A stretch of DNA of 64,000 nt from Blautia massiliensis (ex Durand et al. 2017) (GCF_001487165.1 NZ_LN913006.1:1916305-1980304), one strand, 5' to 3'. Shown: positions 9,932-20,608, numbered from the stretch's first letter. A program made the numbers and translations. Notes: generated from the letters alone by a model not told the origin.

Positions 9932-9994
9932 GCTCCGGCGGATCTGTTCCGCGATCGCTTATATGCCGGTCTGTCTGTGACATTCCGGAAACGC

Positions 9995-10055
9995 AAAAAA
10001 GCCATGCACAGGACATTTTCATCCGGTCCCGCTGCATGACTTTTCTTTTTTATCT
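9995..10055. terminator. Bidirectional terminator between the DUF6465-like gene and glpK
   Basis: Arms GCCATGCA (10001-10008) and TGCATGAC (10032-10039) with one mismatch, inner GGAC/GTCC pair, A-run on the left and T-run on the right, so it can serve both convergent genes. Confidence 0.75.
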
Positions 10056-10056
10056 T

Positions 10057-11607
<1,551 letters not shown>

Positions 11608-12183
11608 TCATAATTCCCATACCTTCTGATTTGTAGTGGAAACCGCTGCTGCCCCCGCACCCAGGGCTCCCATCACATCCTCCTTATCGGAGATCAAACC
11701 GCCTGCGATCACAGGCACCTTGCTTGTTTTACATATCTGTTTAAGAATCTTCGGCATCAGCCCCGGCAGAACCTCTACCACATCCGGCAGCTGCTCATGC
11801 TGATTTCCCAGATTCTCAATATTCTTGATCGCCATGGAATCAATAAGGAAAAAACGCAGAACTGTATACATTCCAAGCTTCTTCGCCCTGTTGATCATGG
11901 ATGCTTTTGTTGAAATGATCCCATCTGCATGGATATTTTTACAAATATAATCCACAGAAACCTCTTTTGAGCTTAAACCTGTGATCAGGTCTATATGTGC
12001 CATCGCGATCTTCCCCGCCTGGTGGATCCGCTCCACAATTCCCCCAATAGAACGGATATCTCCATACAGGATAAAGATCACGGTAAGCTCCTCCCTGCCC
12101 AGACAGTTCTGAAGCCCCTGCTCATCCTTTACAGCTGCTATGATCGGGTTCGCCTCGATCGCGTCCAGAAATTCTTTGTTCAT
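11608..12183 (-). CDS. glpP: GlpP, glycerol uptake operon antiterminator
   Basis: 191 residues. GlpP is an RNA-binding regulator activated by glycerol-3-phosphate; in Bacillus it prevents termination in the leaders of glp mRNAs. Typical sequence: NPIIAAVKDEQGL at the start, VIFILYGDI, GKIAMAHIDLITGL, DGIISTKASMI, VEVLPGLMPKI and PVIAGGLISDKEDV at the end (a TIM-barrel fold). The start is the ATG at 12181-12183 (MNKEFLDAIEANP) with GAGGAAG upstream; an earlier ATG is in frame but poorly placed. It precedes glpK. Two leaders with a shared box at 18.1 and 22.85 kb are the obvious candidate targets. I saw no copy of that box before glpP or glpK. Confidence 0.93.
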   Translation of the reverse strand: MNKEFLDAIEANPIIAAVKDEQGLQNCLGREELTVIFILYGDIRSIGGIVERIHQAGKIAMAHIDLITGLSSKEVSVDYICKNIHADGIISTKASMINRAKKLGMYTVLRFFLIDSMAIKNIENLGNQHEQLPDVVEVLPGLMPKILKQICKTSKVPVIAGGLISDKEDVMGALGAGAAAVSTTNQKVWEL

Positions 12184-12354
12184 CTTCTCTCTTCCTCCGC
12201 AATGTTCACACAATATCATCCTATCTCCGCGCATTGTTTGAAGATATTATTCTTATTGTATCAGTTTATTGCTTCAAAGACCAGACGCATTTGCCAAATA
12301 TATCTGTTTTATTTCCGGCTGTATTACAATTCTCAGACAATCTTCTTCTCTGGT

Positions 12355-12387
12355 AAAAGAAGGGAAGCCCCTATGGACTTCCCTTCT
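12355..12387 (-). terminator. Terminator after the malate/lactate dehydrogenase-like gene
   Basis: Perfect arms GAAGGGAAG (12359-12367) and CTTCCCTTC (12378-12386), with T-run TTTT on the minus strand, 10 bases after the stop. Confidence 0.85.
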
Positions 12388-12396
12388 GCAGATACA

Positions 12397-13515
12397 TTAT
12401 TTCTCAAACGGGAATTTGAACTGTGTAAGTCCGAATTCATCGCGAAGTCCGATAAACTCTTTCTGAACTGCCTCTGTCACCGGAACTCCCTTATCCTTAC
12501 GATACATCCATACATCATATTCCTTCTCGCCTGCTGTGTAGATACGTTCCTGTCCAGGAGCCTTCTCGGAGCCTCTCAGGTCTCTCAGGATATCACCGCA
12601 TGTTTTCTTGAATGCCTCTGCACCCATAAATGCCTCTGTGTCGATAGCAATAAAGAAATGTCCAAGATGATATGGACGGATCTTTCCTTCCTCATCCTTA
12701 CCATCCAGAGCTTTCAGGAAGAGACCGGACTGAAGAGCAGCGGAAAGGATCTCAACAACCGTAGAGTATCCGTATCCCTTATATCCTCCGGTTGTCTCAC
12801 CAAATCCACCGAGAGGAGCAAGTGCTGCCTGCTGGCTTCTGATCTTCTTAAGGATCTCTGCACTATCTGTAAGCTCCTCTCCTTCTCTGGAAATAACAAG
12901 ACCCTTAGGAGTATCATGGTTGATACGTGCGTAGTATTCGATCTTGCCATTCTGGATAACAGATGTTGCACAGTCCAGTGTAAACGGGAACGGCTCATCT
13001 GTAGGCATACTAAATGTTAATGGGTTGGTTCCAAGCATATTCTCAACACCAAATGTCGGTGCAACAGATGGTCTTGCGTTAGTACCGCTGATACCGATCA
13101 TATTCTCCTTTGCTGCGAGACCTGTCCAGTAGCCTGCGATTCCATAATGGGAAGAGTTACGGACTGCAACCATACCCATGCCGTATTTATGTGCTTTTTC
13201 GATACACATGTCCATAGCCTTCTTGCTGGCTACCATTCCCATACCATCGTTAGCATCAAGAACTGCAGTTGTCGGTGTCTCTTTAAGAATATCGATCTTT
13301 GTTACAGGATTTAAGATTCCGGATTTGATACGGTCGATATAGATCGGTTTAAAGCGGTTGCAGCCATGGCTCTCGATTCCACGTCTGTCACTTTCCAGAA
13401 GTACATCAGCGCAAAGTCTTGCATCCTCCGTCGGAACTCCCATTTTCTCAAATACTGCAGTCATAAAATCGTCTGCAAGCTGCCAGGAAATAAAAGGTCT
13501 TGTTTCTTTCTCCAT
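12397..13515 (-). CDS. Malate/L-lactate/ureidoglycolate dehydrogenase family oxidoreductase
   Basis: 372 residues. The family (YlbC/AllD/DlgD/ComC type) contains NAD(P)-dependent dehydrogenases of 2-hydroxyacids, unrelated to classical LDH. Family marks: the N-terminal SDRRGIESHGCNRF with the conserved His, VRNSSHYGIAGYW, MIGISGTNARPSVAPTFG, GTNPLTFSMPT and FTLDCATS, and GYKGYGYSTVVEILSAAL near the C-terminus. The start MEKETRPF has GGAGGAG at good distance. The substrate cannot be read from sequence. It sits between the glycerol genes and a GDPD, so a 2-hydroxyacid from glycerol or lactate metabolism is possible but is only inference. Confidence 0.88.
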   Translation of the reverse strand: MEKETRPFISWQLADDFMTAVFEKMGVPTEDARLCADVLLESDRRGIESHGCNRFKPIYIDRIKSGILNPVTKIDILKETPTTAVLDANDGMGMVASKKAMDMCIEKAHKYGMGMVAVRNSSHYGIAGYWTGLAAKENMIGISGTNARPSVAPTFGVENMLGTNPLTFSMPTDEPFPFTLDCATSVIQNGKIEYYARINHDTPKGLVISREGEELTDSAEILKKIRSQQAALAPLGGFGETTGGYKGYGYSTVVEILSAALQSGLFLKALDGKDEEGKIRPYHLGHFFIAIDTEAFMGAEAFKKTCGDILRDLRGSEKAPGQERIYTAGEKEYDVWMYRKDKGVPVTEAVQKEFIGLRDEFGLTQFKFPFEK

Positions 13516-13656
13516 TGTAAAACTCCTCCATATACATTATTATAGTTTTTTTATTTTGCTTATATAGATCTGCAGCAGGACCCCCTCCTGCCGGAGATTT
13601 CAAATTTAGCCTGCCTCCTGTATGTGCCTCACAGAAAGCGCCTTTACATCGCAGTT

Positions 13657-14388
13657 TCAATCCTCGTCTGCCACTGCTCTTCCTCTGTCCGGATAATTGG
13701 TAATGATGGAGTTTACTCCCCATTTCTTCATCCTTCTCATATCCTCTTCCTCGTTTACAGTCCAGACATTCACCCCGATCCCATTCTGGGAACAGCTGCG
13801 TACATGTTCTTCCTTCAGGTATTCCAGATTCGGATGATAATACTGCACATCACAGGTTCTTGCATAAACCCCTGCATTATCCACATATTTCTCTACCAGA
13901 AAGCCTCCTGCAATAGTCTCATCACTCTGTCTGCACAATACAATGGATGCGTTATTGAAAGAGGAAAGGATGATCCGATCCTCCAGACCATATTCGCAGA
14001 TCATATCAATGACCTTCTCTTCCATACCACCATAATAATAAACACTGTTCTTCAGCTCGATGTTTGTAATCAGATCTTCCTCCTCTGCCATCCACTCCAA
14101 ATACTCTCTCAGAGTCGGAATCTGAAGCCTGCCGAATTTTCCGGCAAACTTATCCGGATAACTGCAATCCAGTTTACACAGCTCAGCATATGTAAGATCA
14201 TAGATATACCCGTTTCCATCTGTGGTACGATCAACCTTCTCATCGTGCATGATCACCGGAACCAGATCCTTGGTCAGCTGCACATCAAGCTCGATCCCCT
14301 CGCAACCAGCCTCCACTGCCTTCTGAAACGCCAGCATTGTATTCTCCGGATATTCTCCGCTGAAACCACGATGTCCAAATACTTTCAT
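13657..14388 (-). CDS. ugpQ: Glycerophosphodiester phosphodiesterase (GDPD), cytoplasmic type
   Basis: 243 residues, no signal peptide, like E. coli UgpQ. Hydrolyses glycerophosphodiesters to G3P and an alcohol, using a metal. Motifs: GHRGFSGEYPENT at residues 5-17 (catalytic His and metal Glu), IELDVQLTKD and VIMHDEKVDRTTDG (second His). Start is the ATG at 14386-14388 (MKVFGHRG) because AGGAGG lies nine bases before it; an ATG three codons earlier is too close to that site. Own promoter upstream. The neighbouring Ugp-like importer and glp genes make G3P the likely useful product. Confidence 0.94.
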   Translation of the reverse strand: MKVFGHRGFSGEYPENTMLAFQKAVEAGCEGIELDVQLTKDLVPVIMHDEKVDRTTDGNGYIYDLTYAELCKLDCSYPDKFAGKFGRLQIPTLREYLEWMAEEEDLITNIELKNSVYYYGGMEEKVIDMICEYGLEDRIILSSFNNASIVLCRQSDETIAGGFLVEKYVDNAGVYARTCDVQYYHPNLEYLKEEHVRSCSQNGIGVNVWTVNEEEDMRRMKKWGVNSIITNYPDRGRAVADED

Positions 14389-14451
14389 TCTAATCATCCT
14401 CCATTCAATGCATTACATCGTTGTGAGCATTTTTGCCAATTCATATTTCTG

Positions 14452-14480
14452 ATTATATCATAGCTTTTATTTATTTTCAA
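14452..14480 (-). promoter_or_regulatory. Probable sigma-A promoter of the GDPD gene
   Basis: On the minus strand TTGAAA (14475-14480), 17-base spacer, perfect TATAAT (14452-14457). No GlpP-type box is seen in this leader. Confidence 0.75.
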
Positions 14481-14579
14481 CATTTTTTATCGACTTTTGT
14501 GCATTTTTTTGTTATTTTTTAATTAATTATTCTTTTAAGTGCTAATATCTTTTGTGCATTTTGTACATTTTATTTCATG

Positions 14580-14630
14580 GCAAACAAAGCGATAAAAAAG
14601 CCTTTTCAGGTTTATTTTATTCGCTTTGTC
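14580..14630 (-). terminator. Terminator of the G3P dehydrogenase operon
   Basis: Arms CAAAGCGA and TCGCTTTG (about 14584-14591 and 14621-14628) with an A/T-rich inner stem. It lies downstream of the DUF1667 gene; the minus-strand T-run is short (TTTG). Confidence 0.6.
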
Positions 14631-14686
14631 TGCCAGAGGGCTGACATATTATAAGCATACAGATCGCCATATATATCCTTTGCAGA

Positions 14687-15064
14687 TCACTGTATGATCT
14701 GCTTCACATTTCCTGTAGCCACGATATCCACACCTGTACCTGCTGCATTCTCCAGGATCACGTCCCCAATCTGAACCGGCGCTTCCACACATACATCCCG
14801 CAGCGCATCCACACAGTCAAAAATCTTTCCTTTCGGAATATCCTGTGCTGTCTTTACTGACACCACCGGCATGCTTCCATTCTTCACACGCACGGTCGTT
14901 GTCACGATCCTGGTCGGATCTGTCACTTCCTTCACTGCATATTCCGCACCTTTTTTACAGGTATTTCCTGTGACGGAAATGATTTCTTTTCCATTCATTT
15001 CCACCAGAAGGGCGCATCCCATAGGACATCCGATACAAGTAAGATTCCTTTTTTCCATTTTCAT
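14687..15064 (-). CDS. DUF1667 protein, small Cys-rich partner of the G3P dehydrogenase module
   Basis: 125 residues. An N-terminal cysteine cluster CIGCPMGC and GNTCKKG gives four closely spaced cysteines, as expected for an iron-sulfur site. The rest is a small beta-rich domain (TRIVTTTVRVKNG, MPVVSVKTAQDIPKG). DUF1667 is regularly found behind a GlpA-like dehydrogenase and an FAD oxidoreductase in anaerobic Firmicutes, and probably relays electrons, but the exact role is not known to me. The ATG at 15062-15064 overlaps the upstream stop as TGATG; a GTG one codon earlier and an ATG two codons later are alternatives. Confidence 0.9.
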   Translation of the reverse strand: MKMEKRNLTCIGCPMGCALLVEMNGKEIISVTGNTCKKGAEYAVKEVTDPTRIVTTTVRVKNGSMPVVSVKTAQDIPKGKIFDCVDALRDVCVEAPVQIGDVILENAAGTGVDIVATGNVKQIIQ

Positions 15065-16365
15065 CACTCCTCCACCTGGATCACAAGTTCATGTTTATCC
15101 TGTTTCTGTTTTCCTTCCAGAATGGAAAGAAGCTGCTCTTTTTTCAATTTGATCTGTTCCATCTCTCCGGGTGCTGCCACCTGTTTTTTTCTGGAAAAGA
15201 TCCGTTCTCCATCCAGATATGCACGGATGTAACAATTTTTATATACATTTCCCACACGGAAGCGGACCAGCTGCTCCTCCGCCATATGACCGGTACGGAT
15301 CTCAGACGGCACTGTATAGCGGACTCCGTTTTGGGGCGAAAGTGTGATCTTCATCTCTTCCGGTATTTTATCCTCTCCATTGTTGTTTATATAAAGAGCC
15401 GCATTTCTTCCTGCATTGCCGGCTTCCTCCGAAACAAAATCCACCAGATCGTGAACATGAAGAACATTTCCGCAGGCAAAAATACCTTCTACATTTGTCT
15501 CCAGACTTTCGTTTACCACCGGTCCGGAAGTCACATTGCTCAGCTTCACACCTGCCTGTCCGGAAAGCTCATTCTCTGGGATCAGACCAACAGAAAGAAG
15601 AAGCGTATCGCATTCAAAAAATTCCTCTGTACCGGGAATCGGGCGTCTGTTTTCATCTACCTCTGCAAGAGTGATTCCTTCCACACGCTCTTTTCCTTTT
15701 ATGTCAACCACTGTATGGCTAAGCTTCAACGGGATACCAAAGTCATCCAAGCACTGCACGATATTTCGCTTCAGGCCTCCGGAATATGGCATCAGTTCTG
15801 CCACTGCCTTAACCTCTGCACCTTCCAGCGTCATACGTCTGGCCATGATCAGTCCGATATCACCAGATCCCAGGATCACTACTTTTTTTCCCGGCATAAA
15901 TCCTTCCATGTTTACAAGGCGCTGTGCTGTTCCTGCTGAATAAATGCCTGCCGGTCGATATCCCGGAATGTTCAGTGCACCTCGCGGTCTCTCTCTGCAG
16001 CCCATGGCAAGGATCACAGCTTTTGCCCGGATCTGATACATTCCCTCCTGGCGGCTCATGGCAGTGATCACCTTATCCTGGCTGATATCCATGACCATGG
16101 TGTTCAGCCGGTACTCGATCTGCTGCTCTTTTACCATCCGGATAAAACGTGCCGCATATTCCGGTCCTGTCAGCTCCTCCTGAAATGTATGAAGGCCAAA
16201 TCCATTATGGATACACTGATTCAGGATCCCGCCCAGTTCCTTATCACGTTCCAGGATCAGGATACTCTCTGCTCCCTCTTTCTTTGCAGCCAGGGCTGCT
16301 GCCAGTCCTGCAGGGCCTCCGCCTATGATCACGATATCTCTCTTCACCATAATCTTATCATTCAT
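15064..16365 (-). CDS. NAD(P)/FAD-dependent oxidoreductase of the G3P dehydrogenase module
   Basis: 433 residues. Pyridine-nucleotide-disulfide-type flavoprotein: FAD-binding IVIIGGGPAGLAAALAAKK at about residues 10-28, second dinucleotide fold KVVILGSGDIGLIMARRM, and the C-terminal FAD motif VEGIFACGNVLHVHDLVD. It likely passes electrons from the GlpA-like dehydrogenase to NAD or another carrier. The start at 16363-16365 (MNDKIMVKRDIVI) has GAGGAGGG nine bases upstream and overlaps the glpA stop by eight bases, so translation is probably coupled. Middle gene of the glpA-oxidoreductase-DUF1667 operon. Confidence 0.92.
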   Translation of the reverse strand: MNDKIMVKRDIVIIGGGPAGLAAALAAKKEGAESILILERDKELGGILNQCIHNGFGLHTFQEELTGPEYAARFIRMVKEQQIEYRLNTMVMDISQDKVITAMSRQEGMYQIRAKAVILAMGCRERPRGALNIPGYRPAGIYSAGTAQRLVNMEGFMPGKKVVILGSGDIGLIMARRMTLEGAEVKAVAELMPYSGGLKRNIVQCLDDFGIPLKLSHTVVDIKGKERVEGITLAEVDENRRPIPGTEEFFECDTLLLSVGLIPENELSGQAGVKLSNVTSGPVVNESLETNVEGIFACGNVLHVHDLVDFVSEEAGNAGRNAALYINNNGEDKIPEEMKITLSPQNGVRYTVPSEIRTGHMAEEQLVRFRVGNVYKNCYIRAYLDGERIFSRKKQVAAPGEMEQIKLKKEQLLSILEGKQKQDKHELVIQVEE

Positions 16366-17815
16366 GGTTCTCGCCCTCCTCTGCAATTTTCTTGTTGATT
16401 CCTTCGATCAGTCTGGAAGCTCCGCCTGTTTTTGTGATCTCCTCCATGGAAATGCCAAGCTCTCGGCTGAGGATTTCCATTGTTCTGGGAGAGCAGAAGC
16501 CTGACTGACATCTTCCCATTCCTGCTCTTGTACGACGTTTTACTCCGTCCAGGGATTTCGCTCCAAGCGGTCTTCGGATCGCATCCAGGATCTCTCCCTC
16601 AGAGATCATCTCACATCTGCAGATGATATTTCCATATTCCGGTGATCCTTTGATCAGCTCATTTCTTTCTTCCAGAGAAAGCTCTGACGGATCCAGGATC
16701 CCTTTTCTCACCGGATCAAAATCCGGATTTACTTCCGGATGTAATTTTTCTTTTACGATGTCAGCAACCATACAGCCAATGGCCGGTGAGCTGGTAAGTC
16801 CCGGGGATGCGATTCCTGCACAATCGATAAATCCGGGAGCATCCTCCACCTCTTTGATCACAAAATCCATACCGTCCTCGATAGCTCGAAGCCCTGCAAA
16901 GCTTGTGATCACCTTCCGCAGTGGAATATCCTTTACTGTTTTCCGGGATTTGGCACTTACTTCCTCCACCCCCTCTGAGGTAGTCGCTGTTTCCTCCCGA
17001 TCCTCCAGATCCGTAGCTGTAGGCCCGATCAAAAGGTTTCCATGAACAGTCTGTGTTACCAGAACTCCTTTTCCGTTCTTATTTGGAAGTGCAAAGATCG
17101 TATGATTCACATGTGTTCCTGCACTTTTATCAAGAAGCATATACTCACCCTTACGAGGAGTGATATGCAGTTTTTTCTCACTTACCATATTATGAAAAAC
17201 ATCCGCATAGACACCGGCAGCATTGACGATACAGCCTGTCTCAAAATCACCCTTTGAGGTTTCCACAACAAAACCTTTTTCCTGTTTTCGGATGTTCTTT
17301 ACTTCTGTATCAAATTTAAATTCCACACCATTGTTATATGCATTCTCTGCCATTGCAATGTTCAGCTCAAAGGGACAGACAATTCCGGCTGTCGGTGCAT
17401 ACAGCGCTGCCAGCACCTGATCAGACAGATTCGGCTCCATGGCAAGTGCTTCTTCTCTGTCAAGGATCCTCAGTCCCTCTACTCCGTTTTTCATTCCTCT
17501 TTCACGCAGCTTATGCAGCATGGCGATTCCATTCTCAGTCGTACAGACAGTCAATGAACCAGTCTGTTTAAAAGGAAAATCCAGTTCCTTCGAAAGCTGT
17601 CCCATCATATTGCTGCCCTTCACATTCAGTTCCGCCATAAGGCTTCCCGGTTCTGCATCATAACCGGAATGAGCGATTCCGCTGTTTGCCTTGGAAGTTC
17701 CACAGCATACATCCTCTTCTCGCTCCAGAACGCAGATTTTCAGCCGATATCTTGAAAGCTCTCTCGCCGCTGCCGCTCCGGAAACTCCTGCTCCGATAAT
17801 GATCACATCATACAT
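16358..17815 (-). CDS. glpA: GlpA-like anaerobic glycerol-3-phosphate dehydrogenase (FAD, with [2Fe-2S]-type C-terminus)
   Basis: 485 residues. Oxidises G3P to dihydroxyacetone phosphate; DAO-family flavoprotein. N-terminal FAD fold MYDVIIIGAGVSGAAAAREL followed by GTSKANSGIAHSGYD, which is typical of GlpA and LhgO. The C-terminal 90 residues carry a BFD-like domain with cysteines in CRCEMISEGEI and GMGRCQSGFC. It could alternatively act on L-2-hydroxyglutarate (LhgO), but the context (glpK, glpP, GDPD, Ugp-like importer) favours G3P. First gene of a three-gene operon preceded by a 465-base gap that holds a promoter and a GlpP-type leader. Confidence 0.92.
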   Translation of the reverse strand: MYDVIIIGAGVSGAAAARELSRYRLKICVLEREEDVCCGTSKANSGIAHSGYDAEPGSLMAELNVKGSNMMGQLSKELDFPFKQTGSLTVCTTENGIAMLHKLRERGMKNGVEGLRILDREEALAMEPNLSDQVLAALYAPTAGIVCPFELNIAMAENAYNNGVEFKFDTEVKNIRKQEKGFVVETSKGDFETGCIVNAAGVYADVFHNMVSEKKLHITPRKGEYMLLDKSAGTHVNHTIFALPNKNGKGVLVTQTVHGNLLIGPTATDLEDREETATTSEGVEEVSAKSRKTVKDIPLRKVITSFAGLRAIEDGMDFVIKEVEDAPGFIDCAGIASPGLTSSPAIGCMVADIVKEKLHPEVNPDFDPVRKGILDPSELSLEERNELIKGSPEYGNIICRCEMISEGEILDAIRRPLGAKSLDGVKRRTRAGMGRCQSGFCSPRTMEILSRELGISMEEITKTGGASRLIEGINKKIAEEGENHE

Positions 17816-18044
17816 AGATCTGTTTCTCCTTTCCTGTTTGCGGATCTTCTGAACTGTCCCCGGCTTTCTCTGCGCCGGAAACAGCAGAATATCCGTTGCA
17901 ACACAAGCATTGCCGTCCGCAGGTAAATATTCTGCGAGGAGTACTGCTTACGAACAGCAATCTTTCAAGTGAATATGCCATTATTTTTATGCCGTAACCC
18001 TTTGTAACCCTTGTAATCCTTTTGAAACATTAACATTTGCGCAT

Positions 18045-18135
18045 AAAAATAGCCGGCATAAAAACACACTTATCCATGTGTCTTCATGCCGGTCTCTGTT
18101 CTCAATGGCATTCTCTGTATTCAGCAAGCTGAATC
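18045..18135 (-). promoter_or_regulatory. glpA operon leader: conserved box plus terminator, proposed GlpP target
   Basis: Read on the minus strand after the promoter: a small hairpin TTCAGC-GCTGAA (18120-18133), then a box containing ATGCCATTGAGAA (18097-18115 region) and AGAGA. It is followed at once by a terminator with arms CCGGCAT (18086-18092) and ATGCCGG (18053-18059) and T-run (18045-18050). The same order and box recur before the Ugp-like importer at 22.8 kb. AUGCC of the box can pair with GGCAU of the left terminator arm, giving a possible antiterminator. That GlpP is the regulator is inference from the genes involved. The rest of the 17816-18280 gap shows no gene. Confidence 0.7.
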
Positions 18136-18159
18136 AGATTCCTTCTTCACTTTGTATTC

Positions 18160-18188
18160 ATTGTATCAGACTATTCTTCATATTTCAA
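18160..18188 (-). promoter_or_regulatory. Probable sigma-A promoter of the glpA operon
   Basis: TTGAAA (18183-18188), exactly 17 bases, TACAAT (18160-18165) on the minus strand, placed just upstream of the leader. Confidence 0.75.
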
Positions 18189-18280
18189 GTGCATTTTTCG
18201 TAAAATACATCTTTTTTTCTTTAACATGCTCTTAACTTTCTCAAAAACATGATAAGTTTCATTGTATTCCCGATTCCCGA

Positions 18281-18997
18281 TCATATTTCCTCCACAGAAA
18301 TAACTCCTTCCTGCTGTCTTACCTCACGAAATACAGTATGGCGTGCTTTCCATTTGGCAGCCTCCATTGTTGCCTGGATCACCACACTCTGTGTTTTGGA
18401 TCTCTTTTTGATGATAACTACGTTGGAGATCATGATGTCCTCTTCCCGGAGCTTCTTTATGACCATACTCATCTTGTCTTCATTTTCAAACTCCATATAT
18501 ACGTCATAGGTATTGGAATGCTCTTCCACATAAACCTCTATATATTTCGCATATTTGAACACCAGAATAAGCCCCAGCGTGGTAAAGATCGCACCGCTGT
18601 AAAAGCCGATTCCCACAGCAAGTCCGATACACGCAGAAGTCCAAAGACTGGCCGCTGTCGTAAGACCGGATACATGTCTCTGTCCGGTCACAATGATGGT
18701 TCCCACTCCAAGAAAACCAATCCCGCTGACAACCTGTGCGCCAAGTCGTGCAGTATCTCCGATTCCTGCCCCATTAGAATATACATGGATAAAATCGCCC
18801 GTCATCATAACCAGAGTTGCCCCCATACAGACGATCATATGTGTTTTTACACCTGCCACACGCTTCTTCATTCCACGATCAATACCGATCAGACATCCAA
18901 GAAACATCGCAAGAATCAGCCGAAACAGCGTCGATCCCATATTTAAAGTGTGCAAATAATCCGATATTGCATTACATGCTCCGAGAATTCCGCCCAT
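18281..18997 (-). CDS. MgtC/SapB family membrane protein
   Basis: 238 residues. N-terminal hydrophobic domain with about five membrane segments and the family motifs LGCLIGIDRGMKKRVAGVKTH and SGIGFLGVGTIIV. The C-terminal 80 residues form an ACT-like cytoplasmic domain (YDVYMEFENEDKMSMVIKKL). MgtC proteins are linked to Mg2+ homeostasis and ATP synthase inhibition; the role in commensals is unclear. The start is the ATG at 18995-18997 with AAAGGAG seven bases before it. The frame is open for 34 more codons upstream, but that stretch looks like repetitive non-coding DNA with several GGAGTGAG units. No M-box riboswitch was recognised upstream. Confidence 0.9.
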   Translation of the reverse strand: MGGILGACNAISDYLHTLNMGSTLFRLILAMFLGCLIGIDRGMKKRVAGVKTHMIVCMGATLVMMTGDFIHVYSNGAGIGDTARLGAQVVSGIGFLGVGTIIVTGQRHVSGLTTAASLWTSACIGLAVGIGFYSGAIFTTLGLILVFKYAKYIEVYVEEHSNTYDVYMEFENEDKMSMVIKKLREEDIMISNVVIIKKRSKTQSVVIQATMEAAKWKARHTVFREVRQQEGVISVEEI

Positions 18998-19209
18998 AAA
19001 TTTGCTCCTTTCCTGTTGTAACATTATTTTCTGCCGGTGATAACGCCAATCGCGCATCACTTCATTTTGCCTTGCACGAACGCCGCAGGCCACACTCACT
19101 CCATTCGAAAGCTGTCTAGTCAGCCGGACTCACTCCGTCCGTCTCACTACGCAGTTTTTCATATGATCCTATACCCCGGATATACATGATCTGTAGTCTC
19201 ACAGCATGT

Positions 19210-19256
19210 AAAACAGCAGGGATACCGGCGCCCAGCGGCGGTATCCCTATCTGTTG
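19210..19256 (-). terminator. Terminator of the Ugp-like importer operon
   Basis: Long stem AACAG-AGGGATACCG against CGGTATCCCT-CTGTT around a GC-rich loop, with TTTT on the minus strand, 30 bases after the binding-protein stop. Confidence 0.85.
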
Positions 19257-19285
19257 CTCTATCTACTGATCAGAGGGCATTCTGA

Positions 19286-20608
19286 TTATTTAATAGACTC
19301 GTTATAGTTCTCGATCGCTTTGTTTACAGAAGCTGCAAGCTGATCAACAGCGTCCTGAGTTGTAAGCTTGCCATCATATACCTGCGGCATGATCTCGTTG
19401 AATGTAAGACGGGCTTCTGTCTGTACACCTGAGAGAACACCTGCTGTATTGCAGTTTACAGGAGAATCCTTCAGCTGGTTGATAGCTGTCTCGAAGTTCG
19501 GGTTTTCTTTGAGGTAAGCCTTCATATCCTCTGTCTCATAAGCTTTCTCGTTGATCGCAAAGTATCCTGTACCCATGGACCATTTAGCCTGTACATCAGG
19601 AGTTGTGATGTACTCGATGAATTTCCATGCTGCATCTTCGTTAGCTTCGTTGCCTGTATCTGTAAGCCACAGGGATCCACCACCGATGATAACACCGCCT
19701 TCATCATTCTGCTCGATTCTCGGAAGATATCCTGTACCAACTTCGAACGGAGAAGAATCAACTGCATTTTTCAGGATAGCAGTAGACTCGATGATCATAC
19801 CAACCTGTCCGGAGAAGAATGCTGTCTGAGTATCTGCTGTTGTTGTTCCGTAATCTTCGAAATATCCGGAATCATACAGCTTTTTCCACATATCAAATAC
19901 TTTCAGGCCGCCGCCGTTGGAATCAAAATCAACAGCTGTAACTGCCTCTTTACGTCCATTGTCATTGTTTCCGTATGTTACACCAAGTCCTGCAAGCTGC
20001 TGCTCAAAGAACCATCCGTAAATAGCCTGTGAATAACCAACCGGAGCTGCTCCGCTCTCTACGATCTTCTTGGCATCCTCAAGAACCTCATCATAAGTTG
20101 TTGGCGGAGTTTCAGGATCAAGTCCTGCTGCCTCAAATACGTCTTTGTTGTAATACAGCATAGGTGTGGATACGTTAAATGGCATTGCATACTGCTTGCC
20201 GTCTACGGTATAGTAGCTGCTGATAACCTCCATAACAGAGCTCTTATCATAGCCTGTGCTCTCAAATTTGTCTTCTACAGGAATGACAGCACCACTGTCA
20301 TACATGAACTTTGTTCCTACGTCATACATCTGGCAGACATCCGGAAGACCGGAGTCACTCTGCATAGCAGCTTTCAGTTTTGTGATGGTATCATCATAGG
20401 TTCCCTGATACTCAGCTTTAATCTCAATCTCATCCTGGGATGCGTTGAAATCATCCACGATCTGCTGAAGCACCTCACCGTTTGTGCCGCCCATTGCATG
20501 CCAGAATGTAAGTGTTGTTTTCTCAGCTGCACTTACTGAGCACGGAGCTGCCAGAGATGCAGCCATGATTCCTCCTAAAAGAATCGCCATCCATTTTTTG
20601 TTGTTCAT
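19286..20608 (-). CDS. ugpB: UgpB-like ABC importer substrate-binding protein
   Basis: 440 residues. Secreted binding protein of a CUT1 sugar/G3P importer. Signal peptide residues about 1-28 with AxA-type cleavage after VSA; there is a Cys in the region (APCSV) but no proper lipobox. The mature start LTFWHAMGG followed by IVDDFNASQDEIEIKAEYQG matches UgpB, which binds sn-glycerol-3-phosphate or glycerophosphodiesters. Family context and the shared leader with glpA support that substrate; a carbohydrate is the alternative. Last gene of the operon after two permeases; no ATPase gene is near, so a shared MsmK/UgpC-type ATPase elsewhere is likely. Confidence 0.85.
   Translation of the reverse strand: MNNKKWMAILLGGIMAASLAAPCSVSAAEKTTLTFWHAMGGTNGEVLQQIVDDFNASQDEIEIKAEYQGTYDDTITKLKAAMQSDSGLPDVCQMYDVGTKFMYDSGAVIPVEDKFESTGYDKSSVMEVISSYYTVDGKQYAMPFNVSTPMLYYNKDVFEAAGLDPETPPTTYDEVLEDAKKIVESGAAPVGYSQAIYGWFFEQQLAGLGVTYGNNDNGRKEAVTAVDFDSNGGGLKVFDMWKKLYDSGYFEDYGTTTADTQTAFFSGQVGMIIESTAILKNAVDSSPFEVGTGYLPRIEQNDEGGVIIGGGSLWLTDTGNEANEDAAWKFIEYITTPDVQAKWSMGTGYFAINEKAYETEDMKAYLKENPNFETAINQLKDSPVNCNTAGVLSGVQTEARLTFNEIMPQVYDGKLTTQDAVDQLAASVNKAIENYNESIK

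Noticed and set aside
18998..19160. Upstream extension of the mgtC frame as coding sequence
   Set aside because: Repeated GGAGTGAG-type units look like intergenic repeat DNA, and a good binding site exists at the later ATG.
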